From Bin18 sp965242795 (GTDB taxonomy: Bacteria > Desulfobacterota > Binatia > Bin18), in assembly GCA_965242795.1 (NCBI GenBank), contig OZ251505.1, positions 2,976,001-3,040,000 on the forward strand: a stretch of DNA of 64,000 bases. The letters are read 5' to 3'. Each line of letters begins with the position of its first letter. Position 1 is the first letter of the stretch. Of this stretch, positions 8,381 to 16,346 are shown one piece after another. Position numbers and translations under genes: made by a program. A model generated the notes under the pieces. That model had not been told where the DNA came from, ran no database searches, and saw only the letters and a list, made by a program, of their open reading frames with translations.

Positions 8381-9112
8381 ATGCACTTCCACATTCTGAC
8401 GATTTTCCCCGACTGGTTTATCTCGCCCCTGTCGGCCGGCCTGCTCAAAAAAGCACGGGACAAGCGCGTCCTGTCATTCACGGTACACAATCTGCGCGAT
8501 TACGCGCCCGGCAAGCACCGCTCTACCGACGATGCGCCGTACGGCGGCGGCCGGGGTATGGTGATGTGCCCCGAACCCCTGGTCTCCGCTATCGAGTCGG
8601 TCCGCGGCACACTGCCGGCGGCAAGATGTATCCTGCTCTCCCCGCAGGGGCCGCGGCTGTCTCAGGCAAGAGCGGTCGAGCTGGCCGGGTGTCCGACCCT
8701 GGTACTGGTCTGCGGGCGATACGAGGGTGTGGACGAGCGCGTACGAACTTTCGTCGATGAGGAGATCTCGATCGGAGACTACATAGTCGGCGGTGGAGAG
8801 GTCGCCGCGTTGGTGGTCATCGATGCCGTTGCCCGGCTCGTGCCCGGGGTGATCGGTTGCCGCGAGTCGGCCGAAGACGAATCGTTCACCACCGGCCTGC
8901 TCGAATACCCTCAATACACGCGGCCCGAGGAATTCCGTGGTATGCGGGTCCCGCGCGTGCTGCTGTCCGGCCACCATGGCGAAGTCATGCGCTGGCGACG
9001 CCGGCAGTCGCTGCTGCGCACGAAAGCTCGCCGCCCCGACCTGCTCGAACACGCCGACCTGAGCGACGACGAACGTCGCTGGCTCGATCGGCAGCCGGAT
9101 ACGGAGTCCTGA
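8381..9112 (+). CDS. trmD: tRNA (guanine-N1)-methyltransferase TrmD
   Basis: TrmD makes m1G37 next to the anticodon and prevents frameshifting. The 243-residue SPOUT methylase has all hallmarks: MHFHILTIFPDWF, APYGGGRGMVM, ILLSPQGPRLSQ, the trefoil-knot SAM-binding loops CGRYEGVDERV and EISIGDYIVGGGE, and the LEYPQYTRP substrate loop. Length is standard. It is followed by a second SPOUT-fold gene rather than directly by rplS. Confidence 0.97.
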   Translation: MHFHILTIFPDWFISPLSAGLLKKARDKRVLSFTVHNLRDYAPGKHRSTDDAPYGGGRGMVMCPEPLVSAIESVRGTLPAARCILLSPQGPRLSQARAVELAGCPTLVLVCGRYEGVDERVRTFVDEEISIGDYIVGGGEVAALVVIDAVARLVPGVIGCRESAEDESFTTGLLEYPQYTRPEEFRGMRVPRVLLSGHHGEVMRWRRRQSLLRTKARRPDLLEHADLSDDERRWLDRQPDTES

Positions 9113-9165
9113 TCCGCCAAGCGAACCGTTTCGTCAGTGCGCCAAGCTCCTTGCCGAACGTGCCC

Positions 9166-9729
9166 ATGTCCGACGTCTTCATCGCGCTCATTCATCATCC
9201 GGTGTACGACAAGCAGCACGCCGTGGTGACCACCTCCATCACCAATATGGACATCCACGATATCGCCCGCAGTGCGCTCACCTATGGCGTCCGCCGCTAT
9301 TTCATCGTCAACCCGGTGCGCACACTTCAGGCGTTGGCGGAAAAAATCCTCGATCATTGGCGAACCGGCCACGGCAGTACGTACAACACGACCCGGCGCG
9401 ACGCTTTGTCCATCGTCACGCTGGCCGATACCCTCGACGAAGTGATACAGACGATCCGGCAGTCCGCGGGCCGCGCACCGCGGGTGATCGCCACGACGGC
9501 AAGAAGCGGACGCGGGCGGTTTTGCTTTGCCGATTTGCGCGTCCAACTCGCACGGGACGGCCCACCTGTCCTCCTGCTGCTCGGAACGGGCTGGGGACTG
9601 ACCGACGAAGTCTTGGCCGGCGCCGATGCCGTGCTGGAACCGATACAGGGCTGCGGCGCGTACAATCATCTGTCCGTCCGCGCCGCGGCGGCCATCCTAT
9701 TGGACCGCCTGCTCGGGGTGCCGGCTTGA
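9166..9729 (+). CDS. SPOUT-fold RNA methyltransferase of the trmD-rplS interval
   Basis: A 187-residue protein resembling the COG4752/DUF2168 group of putative RNA 2'-O- or base methylases with a trefoil knot. It starts MSDVFIALIHHPVYDKQ and contains LLLLGTGWGLTDE, typical of the first knot loop, and LEPIQGCGAYNHLSVRAAAA, typical of the second. The RNA target is not known to me. Presence between trmD and rplS recurs in delta-proteobacterial and Nitrospira-like genomes. I used the ATG at 9166; a longer N-terminal extension overlapping trmD is not conserved-looking. Confidence 0.85.
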   Translation: MSDVFIALIHHPVYDKQHAVVTTSITNMDIHDIARSALTYGVRRYFIVNPVRTLQALAEKILDHWRTGHGSTYNTTRRDALSIVTLADTLDEVIQTIRQSAGRAPRVIATTARSGRGRFCFADLRVQLARDGPPVLLLLGTGWGLTDEVLAGADAVLEPIQGCGAYNHLSVRAAAAILLDRLLGVPA

Positions 9730-9777
9730 CCACGATCAAGCCGGCGGCTAATAACTGCACGCTCAAGGAGCCCCCAC

Positions 9778-10215
9778 ATGAGCAACCTCGTCGCCCAGAT
9801 CGAAGCCAAACAGCAAAAGACCGACATTCCCGACTTCAAGGCAGGCGACACGCTACGCGTGCACGCCAAGATCGTCGAGGGCGACAAGGAGCGCATTCAG
9901 GTCTTCGAGGGCGTGGTCATCAGCGGCGCGAACGGCAAAGGCAACCGCGCCAGCTTCACGGTCCGAAAAATCTCTTACGGGGTTGGGGTAGAGCGCATCT
10001 TTCCGCTTCACTCCCCGCGGATCGAGAAAATCGAGATCGTCGCACGCGGTCGGGTTCGACGCGCCAAGTTGTACTATCTACGCCAGCGCATCGGAAAAGC
10101 CGCGCGCGTCAAGGGCACCCGCCTGCAGACCCCCGTAGTCGGTGCAACCAGCCAAGTCATCGCCCTGGCCGAAAAAGCCACGCCCCAGGCCGCTGAATCC
10201 TCGACCGATGAGTAG
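9778..10215 (+). CDS. rplS: 50S ribosomal protein L19
   Basis: L19 sits at the 30S-50S interface. The product starts MSNLVAQIEAKQQKTDIPDF and carries the conserved segments GDTLRVHAKIVEG, RIQVFEGVVI, FTVRKISYGVGVER and RVRRAKLYYLR. At 145 residues it is about 25-30 longer than the usual L19 because of a charged, proline-containing C-terminal tail after about residue 115. AAGGAG lies upstream. It ends the ffh operon. Confidence 0.96.
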   Translation: MSNLVAQIEAKQQKTDIPDFKAGDTLRVHAKIVEGDKERIQVFEGVVISGANGKGNRASFTVRKISYGVGVERIFPLHSPRIEKIEIVARGRVRRAKLYYLRQRIGKAARVKGTRLQTPVVGATSQVIALAEKATPQAAESSTDE

Positions 10216-10249
10216 CGGGCGACCGCTGGCGTTGTTTTTATATTTGCCT

Positions 10250-10272
10250 AACGTGGGTAAGCTGCCCACGTT
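10250..10272 (+). terminator. hairpin after rplS, possible terminator
   Basis: A perfect 8-bp stem, AACGTGGG/CCCACGTT, with a 7-base loop lies 34 bases after the rplS stop. There is no clear U-tract directly behind it, so it may be a weak terminator or an mRNA-end stabiliser. Confidence 0.4.
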
Positions 10273-10393
10273 TCGGTGTCCGTCCAACGGGTCTCTCCGG
10301 TTCACGTCGTGGATTCCAAAAGTTCCGCGTAGTACCAATCTCCCCGCTGCCTTTTACTCGCAGCGCATCGTCGCCTTTGGGGAACTATCCAAA

Positions 10394-10425
10394 AGGCGAT
10401 AGCCGTCGCCTAGGTGCTCGGCTAT
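10394..10425 (+). promoter_or_regulatory. two mutually exclusive hairpins upstream of trxB-like gene
   Basis: AGGCGA (10394-10399) can pair with TCGCCT (10406-10411). The overlapping ATAGCCG (10399-10405) can instead pair with CGGCTAT (10419-10425). The stems cannot form together. A T7 run follows at 10438-10444 and the downstream start codon is at 10459. An attenuation-like role is conceivable but unproved. Confidence 0.3.
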
Positions 10426-10458
10426 GATATTCGTCAGTTTTTTTAATCAAAGCTGGGT

Positions 10459-11394
10459 ATGCCGCAGCCTTACGACATCATCATCATCGGCGGCGGGGCA
10501 GCGGGATTCACCGCGGGGCTGTACGCCGCGCGGGACCGCTGCCGGGCGCTGTTGCTCGAACGCTTTTCCGCAGGCGGTCAGATTCTCAATTGCGAGCACA
10601 TCGAAAACTTCCCCGGTTTCCCGGACGGCGTGGCGGGCTATACGCTCGGACCGTTGCTCCAGCAGCAGGCCACCGGCCTCGGACTGGAACTGCAACTGAC
10701 CGAGGTCACGTCCGTACGACGAGGCCGTAACCTGTTGCATCTGCAGACGGACGCCGGGGCGTTCGAGGCCAAGGCGCTCATCATCGCCAGCGGATCCAGT
10801 TTCACGACGCTCGACGTGCCGGGCGAACGAGAATTTCTCGGCAAAGGCGTCTCGCATTGCGCAGCGTGCGACGGTGCGTTCTTCATGGACAAGCCGGTCG
10901 TCGTAGTCGGGGGCGGCGACGCGGCTCTCGACGAAGCGCTCCACCTGACGCAGTACGCCTCGCAAGTGACGGTCGTGCATCGGCGCGACACACTGCGCGC
11001 CTGCCGGCTTCTGCAAGAACGGGCGCAGGCGCACGACAAGCTGTCATTCCGCTGGAATACGGTCGTGCGCGCCATCGAAGGCAGCGACGGGGTAGCGCGT
11101 GTCCGGCTCGAAGACGTGACCGAGGGTACGGCGTCTGCATTGGACGTGGCCGGCGTGTTCATCTACGCGGGGCTATCGGCCAACACCGGTTTTCTGAGCG
11201 ACCTCGTGCCGCTCGATCCGAACGGCCAAGTCGTGACTGACGTATGGATGCGGACAGCGGTGCCGGGTGTATTGGCCGCGGGCGATGTGCGTCATGCGTC
11301 CGCGCGGCAACTCGTGTCCGCTGCGGGCGACGGTGCCACCGCGGCGCTGGCGGCCATTCGATATTTGCGGACGAATGAGCGGGCGGAGGGCTAG
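10459..11394 (+). CDS. trxB: thioredoxin reductase (NADPH, FAD)
   Basis: A 311-residue pyridine nucleotide-disulfide oxidoreductase. It has the FAD-binding GGGAAG (residues 11-16), the redox CAAC pair in SHCAACDGAFF (Cys134, Cys137), the NADPH-binding GGGDAA (151-156) with HRRD, and a C-terminal FAD loop GVLAAGDVRH. These are the features of low-molecular-weight thioredoxin reductases. No thioredoxin gene is adjacent, so the physiological partner could be thioredoxin or another small disulfide protein. The gene stands alone after a gap with hairpins and before a small membrane protein gene. Confidence 0.9.
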   Translation: MPQPYDIIIIGGGAAGFTAGLYAARDRCRALLLERFSAGGQILNCEHIENFPGFPDGVAGYTLGPLLQQQATGLGLELQLTEVTSVRRGRNLLHLQTDAGAFEAKALIIASGSSFTTLDVPGEREFLGKGVSHCAACDGAFFMDKPVVVVGGGDAALDEALHLTQYASQVTVVHRRDTLRACRLLQERAQAHDKLSFRWNTVVRAIEGSDGVARVRLEDVTEGTASALDVAGVFIYAGLSANTGFLSDLVPLDPNGQVVTDVWMRTAVPGVLAAGDVRHASARQLVSAAGDGATAALAAIRYLRTNERAEG

Positions 11395-11518
11395 ACTAGC
11401 ACCTCAATGCCGTTGTTCTGCCGCCTGCTTTTGATTTAGGATGCCGCTGCTCGTATCGTTGACTGCTCAGTCGTCCGGGCTCTTCGGCGCCGTCGGTAGG
11501 TTATAGAGAGGGATTGGA

Positions 11519-11737
11519 ATGGAGACTCAAACGCTTACCGTCCTGATCGCTTTTGCCGCGGTCATGCTGACTCTGGCCGGGATGATTCTCGTCACGCTTC
11601 GGGGCATGCGCTCGGAAATGCGGGCGCGTCTCGATGCAATCGACAGCCGCTTGGCCTCGGTCGAGCAGGGGCAAGCGCATTTGGCCGGGGTCCGGGAAGG
11701 TATTCGGGAGGCACTCAGCATCCGAGGGCCAGCCTGA
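11519..11737 (+). CDS. small membrane coiled-coil protein
   Basis: A predicted 72-residue protein, METQTLTVLIAFAAVMLTLA at the start, with one membrane segment (about residues 7-27) followed by a short charged heptad-like stretch (RLDAIDSRLASVEQGQAHL). It has no recognisable enzyme motif. A longer paralogue with the same plan lies at 12459-12782, and clpP is between them. A purine-rich GAGAGGGA precedes the ATG. Function unknown. Confidence 0.6.
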   Translation: METQTLTVLIAFAAVMLTLAGMILVTLRGMRSEMRARLDAIDSRLASVEQGQAHLAGVREGIREALSIRGPA

Positions 11738-11808
11738 CAAAGAGACATTGGTCGGGGCAGTCCCCCCTGTCTTGAAGCGCAACGCAGACGCGGAAGGATG
11801 AGACTCGC

Positions 11809-12429
11809 ATGAACTACGTTCCTTACGTCATCGAACAGACCGGCCGCGGCGAGCGGACGTACGACATCTATTCCCGCCTGCTCAAGGACCGGATCATCTT
11901 TCTCGGCTCCGAGGTCACCGACGCGGTGGCCGACGTCATCGCCGCGCAACTCCTGTTTCTGGAATCGGAAGACCCGGAAAAGGACATCCACCTGTACATC
12001 AATTCGCCGGGCGGCTCGGTCACGGCCGGGCTCGCCATCTACGACACCATGCAGTACGTCACGCCCGCGGTCTCGACCATGTGCGTCGGCCAGGCGGCCA
12101 GCATGGGCGCGATGCTGCTCACCGCGGGCGCCAAGGACAAACGCTTCGCCCTGCCGCACTCGCGCATCATGCTGCACCAGCCCCTAGGTGGCGTGCAGGG
12201 GCAGGCGACCGACATCGACATTCACGCCAAGGAAATCCTCCGCATGCGTGAAGAACTGAACGCGCTGCTCGTCAAGCATACCGGCCAGACCATGAAGAAG
12301 ATCGATAAGGACACCGACCGGGATATGTTCATGTCATCCGAGCAGGCCGTCAAGTACGGCATCATCGATCAGGTGATTACCAGCCGCAACCCGGAGCCCC
12401 CCTCAGACGAAGGCAAAAAGAGCAAATAG
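11809..12429 (+). CDS. clpP: ATP-dependent Clp protease proteolytic subunit
   Basis: ClpP forms the double-heptamer serine protease chamber used with ClpX or ClpA. The 206-residue sequence has the catalytic triad at Ser98 (CVGQAASMGAML), His123 (RIMLHQPLGG) and Asp172 (DTDRDMF), and the INSPGGSVTAGLAIYDTM segment. There is almost no propeptide. The usual partners tig and clpX are not adjacent; instead two small coiled-coil membrane proteins flank it. Confidence 0.97.
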   Translation: MNYVPYVIEQTGRGERTYDIYSRLLKDRIIFLGSEVTDAVADVIAAQLLFLESEDPEKDIHLYINSPGGSVTAGLAIYDTMQYVTPAVSTMCVGQAASMGAMLLTAGAKDKRFALPHSRIMLHQPLGGVQGQATDIDIHAKEILRMREELNALLVKHTGQTMKKIDKDTDRDMFMSSEQAVKYGIIDQVITSRNPEPPSDEGKKSK

Positions 12430-12458
12430 AGGTGCGTTTCCCCTAGGAGGTTTCCCGA

Positions 12459-12782
12459 ATGACGGTCGAGCAGATTAGCGTGTTGGTCTCCATAGCCTCG
12501 GTCGGCATCGCCTTGGCCGGTCTGATGCTGGCCGGTTTGCGCTGGATTCGGAACGAATTCCGCGACCTGCGGGGCGAGATCAAGGACGTCCGTGCCGAAA
12601 TCAAGGATGTCCGTCAAGAGGTCAAAGACGTACGCCGGGAGGTCAAAGATCTGCACCAGGAAATGGAGGCTCGGTTTTCCGGTGTAGAAACGCGGCTCTC
12701 GGTCGTCGAACGTCAGCAGGCGAAGCTCGAAGGGTTGCTGGAGGGCTTGCGCGAGTCCATCACCGGTCGCCGGGCCGCCTGA
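12459..12782 (+). CDS. small membrane coiled-coil protein, paralogue of 11519
   Basis: A 107-residue protein starting MTVEQISVLVSIASVGIALA, with one membrane helix (about residues 5-27) followed by a long heptad-repeat coiled coil. The coiled coil includes tandem copies of a seven-residue unit of the form EIKDVRA/EVKDVRR (about residues 40-65) and a final segment VETRLSVVERQQAKLEG that echoes the 11519 protein. The overall plan resembles many tail- or signal-anchored adaptor-like small proteins. AGGAGG lies upstream of the ATG. It starts 29 bases after clpP and is convergent with a damaged coiled-coil gene. Confidence 0.7.
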   Translation: MTVEQISVLVSIASVGIALAGLMLAGLRWIRNEFRDLRGEIKDVRAEIKDVRQEVKDVRREVKDLHQEMEARFSGVETRLSVVERQQAKLEGLLEGLRESITGRRAA

Positions 12783-12812
12783 GCGGTTCGCCCCAAAACG
12801 GAAGTTTTTTTC

Positions 12813-13319
12813 TTACGTCTTGGCAACGGCTCCTGCCTGAATCCGTCGTATGAGCGCCTGAGCCTCCGACGCTATCTGATTCAACGCTTCGGTCATTTCG
12901 TTACGCGCCTGACGGTCCCCTCACGAGACCATTCAAATCTTCGTCGATTGCGTCCAATTCACCGTCATAGAAATCGCGAGAGAAGCGCTCGTAGCTCGCC
13001 CCAAATTCTGCCTCAATCTTCTGGGAGACATCTTCTTTCTCGCCAGAGCATCTTCCGCGGCCATGATCTGCTCGCTGACGATTCTGTCCAAACGTTGCGC
13101 CAGATCGGCGAGCGGCGTCCGGGCGTCTTGGACAGTGGTTCCGGCTTGTGCCGGCGCCTCACCCTGCACGGCCGCTATCTGTTCCCGCAACCGTTCGACC
13201 ACCGGCTTCGCCTCGTCGAGCGCCTTGCTGGCGGGTCGATATTCTTCGTGCGCGACGTCCGTGCAACGTTGCAACCCCGCCTCGTACTTTCGTCGTTCCC
13301 GTCTCTCGAAGTCGTCCAT
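12813..13319 (-). pseudogene. frameshifted coiled-coil protein gene
   Basis: The minus strand encodes a charged coiled-coil protein from the ATG at 13319 (MDDFERRERRKYEAGLQRC) with LDEAKPVVERLREQIAAVQG. Near 13030-13055 the protein-like signal changes frame, continuing as EKEDVSQKIEAEFGASYERF and DFYDGELDAIDEDLNGLV. It changes again near 12916-12925, continuing RQARNEMTEALNQIASEAQA to a TAA at 12813. Read without shifts, each frame turns into unlikely sequence. Either the gene is decaying or two single-base errors exist. No family was recognised. Confidence 0.55.
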
Positions 13320-13327
13320 ACGTTTCC

Positions 13328-14356
13328 TCAGTCTCCGCTGAACAGGTGGCACCACACGGTATGGGTGTCGGCGCCGCGGCCGGTCCGGACCGGCGGGGGC
13401 GGGGTGGTCTTGCAGTGGGGGAGGGCTTCCGGGCAGCGGGTGTGGAACGGGCAGCCGGGCGGCGGGGCGAGCGGCGAGGGCACGTCGCCGGACAGGACAC
13501 GCCGCTCGACGCGCCGGGCAGGGTCGGGCACCGGGTTGGCCGCCATGAGGGCCAGGGTGTAGGGGTGCCGCGGGTTGCGGAACAGTTCGTCCGTGCCGGC
13601 GACCTCGACCAGCTTGCCCAGATACATGACCGCCACCCGGTCGGCGACGTGCTCCACGACGTTCAGGTCGTGCGAAATGAAGAGATACGACAGGCCCAGG
13701 TCCGCTTGCAGGTCCTGCAACAGGTTGAGGATCTGGGCCTGAATCGAGACGTCGAGGGCCGAGACCGGCTCGTCGCACACTATGAATTCGGGCTCCAGGG
13801 CCAGGGCGCGCGCGATACCGATGCGCTGACGCTGGCCGCCGGAAAATTCGTGCGGGTAGCGCGTCCGATAGCCTGGGGCCAGCCCGACGCGGTCCAGCAA
13901 TTCGCAGACGCGGCGGTCCAGCGTGGCGCCCGCGGCCACGCCGTGGACTTTGAGTGCCTCGTCGATGATCGCGCCGACGGTCATGCGCGGATTGAGCGAA
14001 CTGTACGGGTCCTGAAAGATGATCTGCATCTGCCGCCGGGCTCGGCGGAGTTCGGTTGGGCTGAAGCGCAGCACGTCCCGGCCGCGGAACAGGACGGAGC
14101 CGGCCGTCGGCTCGATCAGCCGCAGCAACGCGCGGCCCAGCGTGGTCTTGCCGCAACCCGATTCGCCAACCAGCCCGAACGTCTGGCGCTCCTGAACGGT
14201 GAACGACACGGCATCGACCGCCTTGACCCAGGCCGACACGCGCGAGAACACGCCGCCGCGGACCGGAAAGTATTTCTTCAGGTCACGCACTTCGACCAGC
14301 GGTGAACGTTCGTCGTTCCGACTGGCGTCGATTGAGGGAGACGTCGGGTCTGCCAT
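13328..14356 (-). CDS. peptide ABC transporter ATP-binding protein (OppF/DppF type)
   Basis: A 342-residue ABC ATPase that would energise peptide import. The Walker A GESGCGKTT is at about residues 64-72, the signature is SGGQRQRIGIARAL, Walker B is EFIVCDEPVSALD, and the switch histidine is in LFISHDLNVV. The C-terminal oligopeptide module carries the conserved cysteines in CPFHTRCPEALPHC and VWC. The ATG at 14356 (MADPTSPSID) matches family length. It is the last gene of a five-gene minus-strand transporter cluster and lies 17 bases after the OppD-type gene. Confidence 0.93.
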   Translation of the reverse strand: MADPTSPSIDASRNDERSPLVEVRDLKKYFPVRGGVFSRVSAWVKAVDAVSFTVQERQTFGLVGESGCGKTTLGRALLRLIEPTAGSVLFRGRDVLRFSPTELRRARRQMQIIFQDPYSSLNPRMTVGAIIDEALKVHGVAAGATLDRRVCELLDRVGLAPGYRTRYPHEFSGGQRQRIGIARALALEPEFIVCDEPVSALDVSIQAQILNLLQDLQADLGLSYLFISHDLNVVEHVADRVAVMYLGKLVEVAGTDELFRNPRHPYTLALMAANPVPDPARRVERRVLSGDVPSPLAPPPGCPFHTRCPEALPHCKTTPPPPVRTGRGADTHTVWCHLFSGD

Positions 14357-14373
14357 GTGCGTCCGTATCCTCG

Positions 14374-15363
14374 TCAGGTTCGACGATCGGCCGTGGCCGG
14401 GTCGTGCAGCCAGCACGCGGTTTCATGGCCGGTTTCGGGTTGGGTGAGGGGCGGCTGGGTCTCCGCGCAGAAATCGAGTGCCGCGGGACAACGCGCCGCG
14501 AACGCGCAGCCGGGCGGATAGTCCAGCGGCGAGGGGACGGTGCCCGCAATCGCGGCCAAGCGTGCATCACGCCGCCCCCGCCGCGGCACCGCGCGTAACA
14601 GGGCTTGGGTGTACGGATGCAGCGGATTGCGGAACACGGTTTCGACGTCCGCCCGCTCGACGATCTTGCCCGCGTACATCACGGCCACGTCCTTGGCGAA
14701 CTGCGCGACCACGCCCAGGTTGTGCGTAATCAGCAGCAGCGCCATGCCGAGTTCGGTTTGCAGGCGTTCCAGCAGGTTCAGAATCTGCGCCTGCACCGTG
14801 ACGTCCAGCGCCGTCGTGGGCTCGTCGGCGATCAGCAGGGCGGGACGGCAGGCCAGCGCGATGGCGATCATCACGCGCTGTTTCATGCCACCCGACAGTT
14901 CGTGCGGATATTGCACGAGGCGTTGCGCAGGCGACGGAATCCCGACCGTGTCGAGCAGACGTACGATCTCGGCCCGCGCCGCGGCCTCGGACAGCCCGCG
15001 GTGCAGGCGCAGCACCTCACCGATCTGCCGGCCGACCGTGAACACCGGGTTGAGCGAAGTCATCGGCTCTTGAAAGATCATGCCGATGGACTTGCCGCGG
15101 ATCGCGCGCATGGCCGCGTCCGGCAGGGCCGTCAAGTCCTGCCCCCGGAAGTGCAGCGCGCCTCGCGTGATGCGGCCCGGCGGATCGATCAGCCGCATGA
15201 TGGACAGCGCGGTCGCCGACTTGCCGCAGCCCGATTCGCCGACCAGGGCCAGCGTCTCGCCTGCGTGAATCTCCAGATCGACACCGCGCACCGCACGCAC
15301 TGCGCCCCGGTCGGTGAAGAACGACACGTGCAGGTCGCGGACCGTGAGCAGCGCCGCCGCCAT
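14374..15363 (-). CDS. peptide ABC transporter ATP-binding protein (OppD/DppD type)
   Basis: A 329-residue ABC ATPase, the partner of the OppF-type subunit. It starts MAAALLTVRDLHVSFFTDRG; Walker A is GESGCGKSA (about residues 42-50), the signature is LSGGMKQRVMIAIAL, Walker B is LLIADEPTTALD and the H-loop is LLITHNLGVV. The C-terminal module has CAFAARCPAALDFC. Its start codon is directly next to the stop of the upstream permease gene, indicating translational coupling. Confidence 0.94.
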   Translation of the reverse strand: MAAALLTVRDLHVSFFTDRGAVRAVRGVDLEIHAGETLALVGESGCGKSATALSIMRLIDPPGRITRGALHFRGQDLTALPDAAMRAIRGKSIGMIFQEPMTSLNPVFTVGRQIGEVLRLHRGLSEAAARAEIVRLLDTVGIPSPAQRLVQYPHELSGGMKQRVMIAIALACRPALLIADEPTTALDVTVQAQILNLLERLQTELGMALLLITHNLGVVAQFAKDVAVMYAGKIVERADVETVFRNPLHPYTQALLRAVPRRGRRDARLAAIAGTVPSPLDYPPGCAFAARCPAALDFCAETQPPLTQPETGHETACWLHDPATADRRT

Positions 15364-16341
15364 TCAGCGCGTCCGCAGTCGCGGGTTCAGGGCCTCGCGC
15401 AGCCCTTCGCCCACCAGATTGAAGGCCAGCACCACCACGAAGATGGCGAGCCCGGGGATGAAGAACAGCCACGGCGCGTCGAAGATGAACCCGCGGCCGC
15501 TGGCCAGGATGTTCCCCCACGTGGCGTCCGGCGGTTGGACGCCGAAGCCGAGAAAGCTCAACGCCGACTCGGTCAGGATCGCGCCGGCCACGCCGATCGT
15601 GGCCGATACGAACACGGGCGCCACGGCGTTCGGCACCATGTGGCGGAAGATGATGCGTCGTTCGGGCACGCCCAGGGCGTGGGCGGCCACCACGAAGTCC
15701 TGTTCGCGCAGGGCGAGGAACTCGGCGCGCACGAAGCGGGCGGTCGTCATCCAACTCGTCAGGCCGATGACGATCATGATGTTGTAGATGCTCGGCGGCA
15801 GCAGGGCCACGACGGTCAGGATCAGAAAGAAGGTCGGGAAGCACAGCATGATGTCGGTGAAGCGCATGATGAGCGTATCGACCGACACGCCGCCCAGCTT
15901 GAGCGTGCCGTAGAAGCCGGCCACGCCGCCCAGCACGATGCCGATCGACACCGAGATGCCGACCGCGATGGCCCCGATCGACAGCGACACGAACGCGCCC
16001 TGCAACATGCGCGCGAACACGTCGCGGCCCAGTTCGTCTGTGCCCAGCAGATACACGCCGCCCACGGGATGATCCGCGGCCGGAATGCGCGTCGCGGATA
16101 CGCGCGACAGCGGCGGCAGGAACTTGTCGGGCAGCCGCACCGTGGCCGGGTCGAACACGACTTGCCAGTCGGTCAGCAGTTTGCCGGCCGCGGCCAGCAC
16201 CACCAGCAGGCCGAGCACGAGCAGCCCGGCGACGGCCAGCCGGTCCTTGCGGAAGATGCGCCACGCTTCCTGCAGCGGCGTTTCCGCGCGGGCCGAATCG
16301 GGCGCGTCGGTCGGCGCGGGCTGGCGGGGGTGGTCGGCCAT
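15364..16341 (-). CDS. peptide ABC transporter permease (OppC/DppC type)
   Basis: A 325-residue inner-membrane permease with N-terminal extension, a first membrane helix LAVAGLLVLGLLVVLAAAGK and a BPD-transp domain. The conserved LGTDELGRDVFARMLQGA after the periplasmic loop and the EAA cytoplasmic loop VAAHALGVPERRIIFRHMVP are typical of DppC/OppC, as is LSFLGFGVQPPDATWGNIL. The ATG at 16341 lies 5 bases after the upstream permease stop. It pairs with the OppB-type permease. Confidence 0.94.
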   Translation of the reverse strand: MADHPRQPAPTDAPDSARAETPLQEAWRIFRKDRLAVAGLLVLGLLVVLAAAGKLLTDWQVVFDPATVRLPDKFLPPLSRVSATRIPAADHPVGGVYLLGTDELGRDVFARMLQGAFVSLSIGAIAVGISVSIGIVLGGVAGFYGTLKLGGVSVDTLIMRFTDIMLCFPTFFLILTVVALLPPSIYNIMIVIGLTSWMTTARFVRAEFLALREQDFVVAAHALGVPERRIIFRHMVPNAVAPVFVSATIGVAGAILTESALSFLGFGVQPPDATWGNILASGRGFIFDAPWLFFIPGLAIFVVVLAFNLVGEGLREALNPRLRTR

Positions 16342-16346
16342 GCGGT

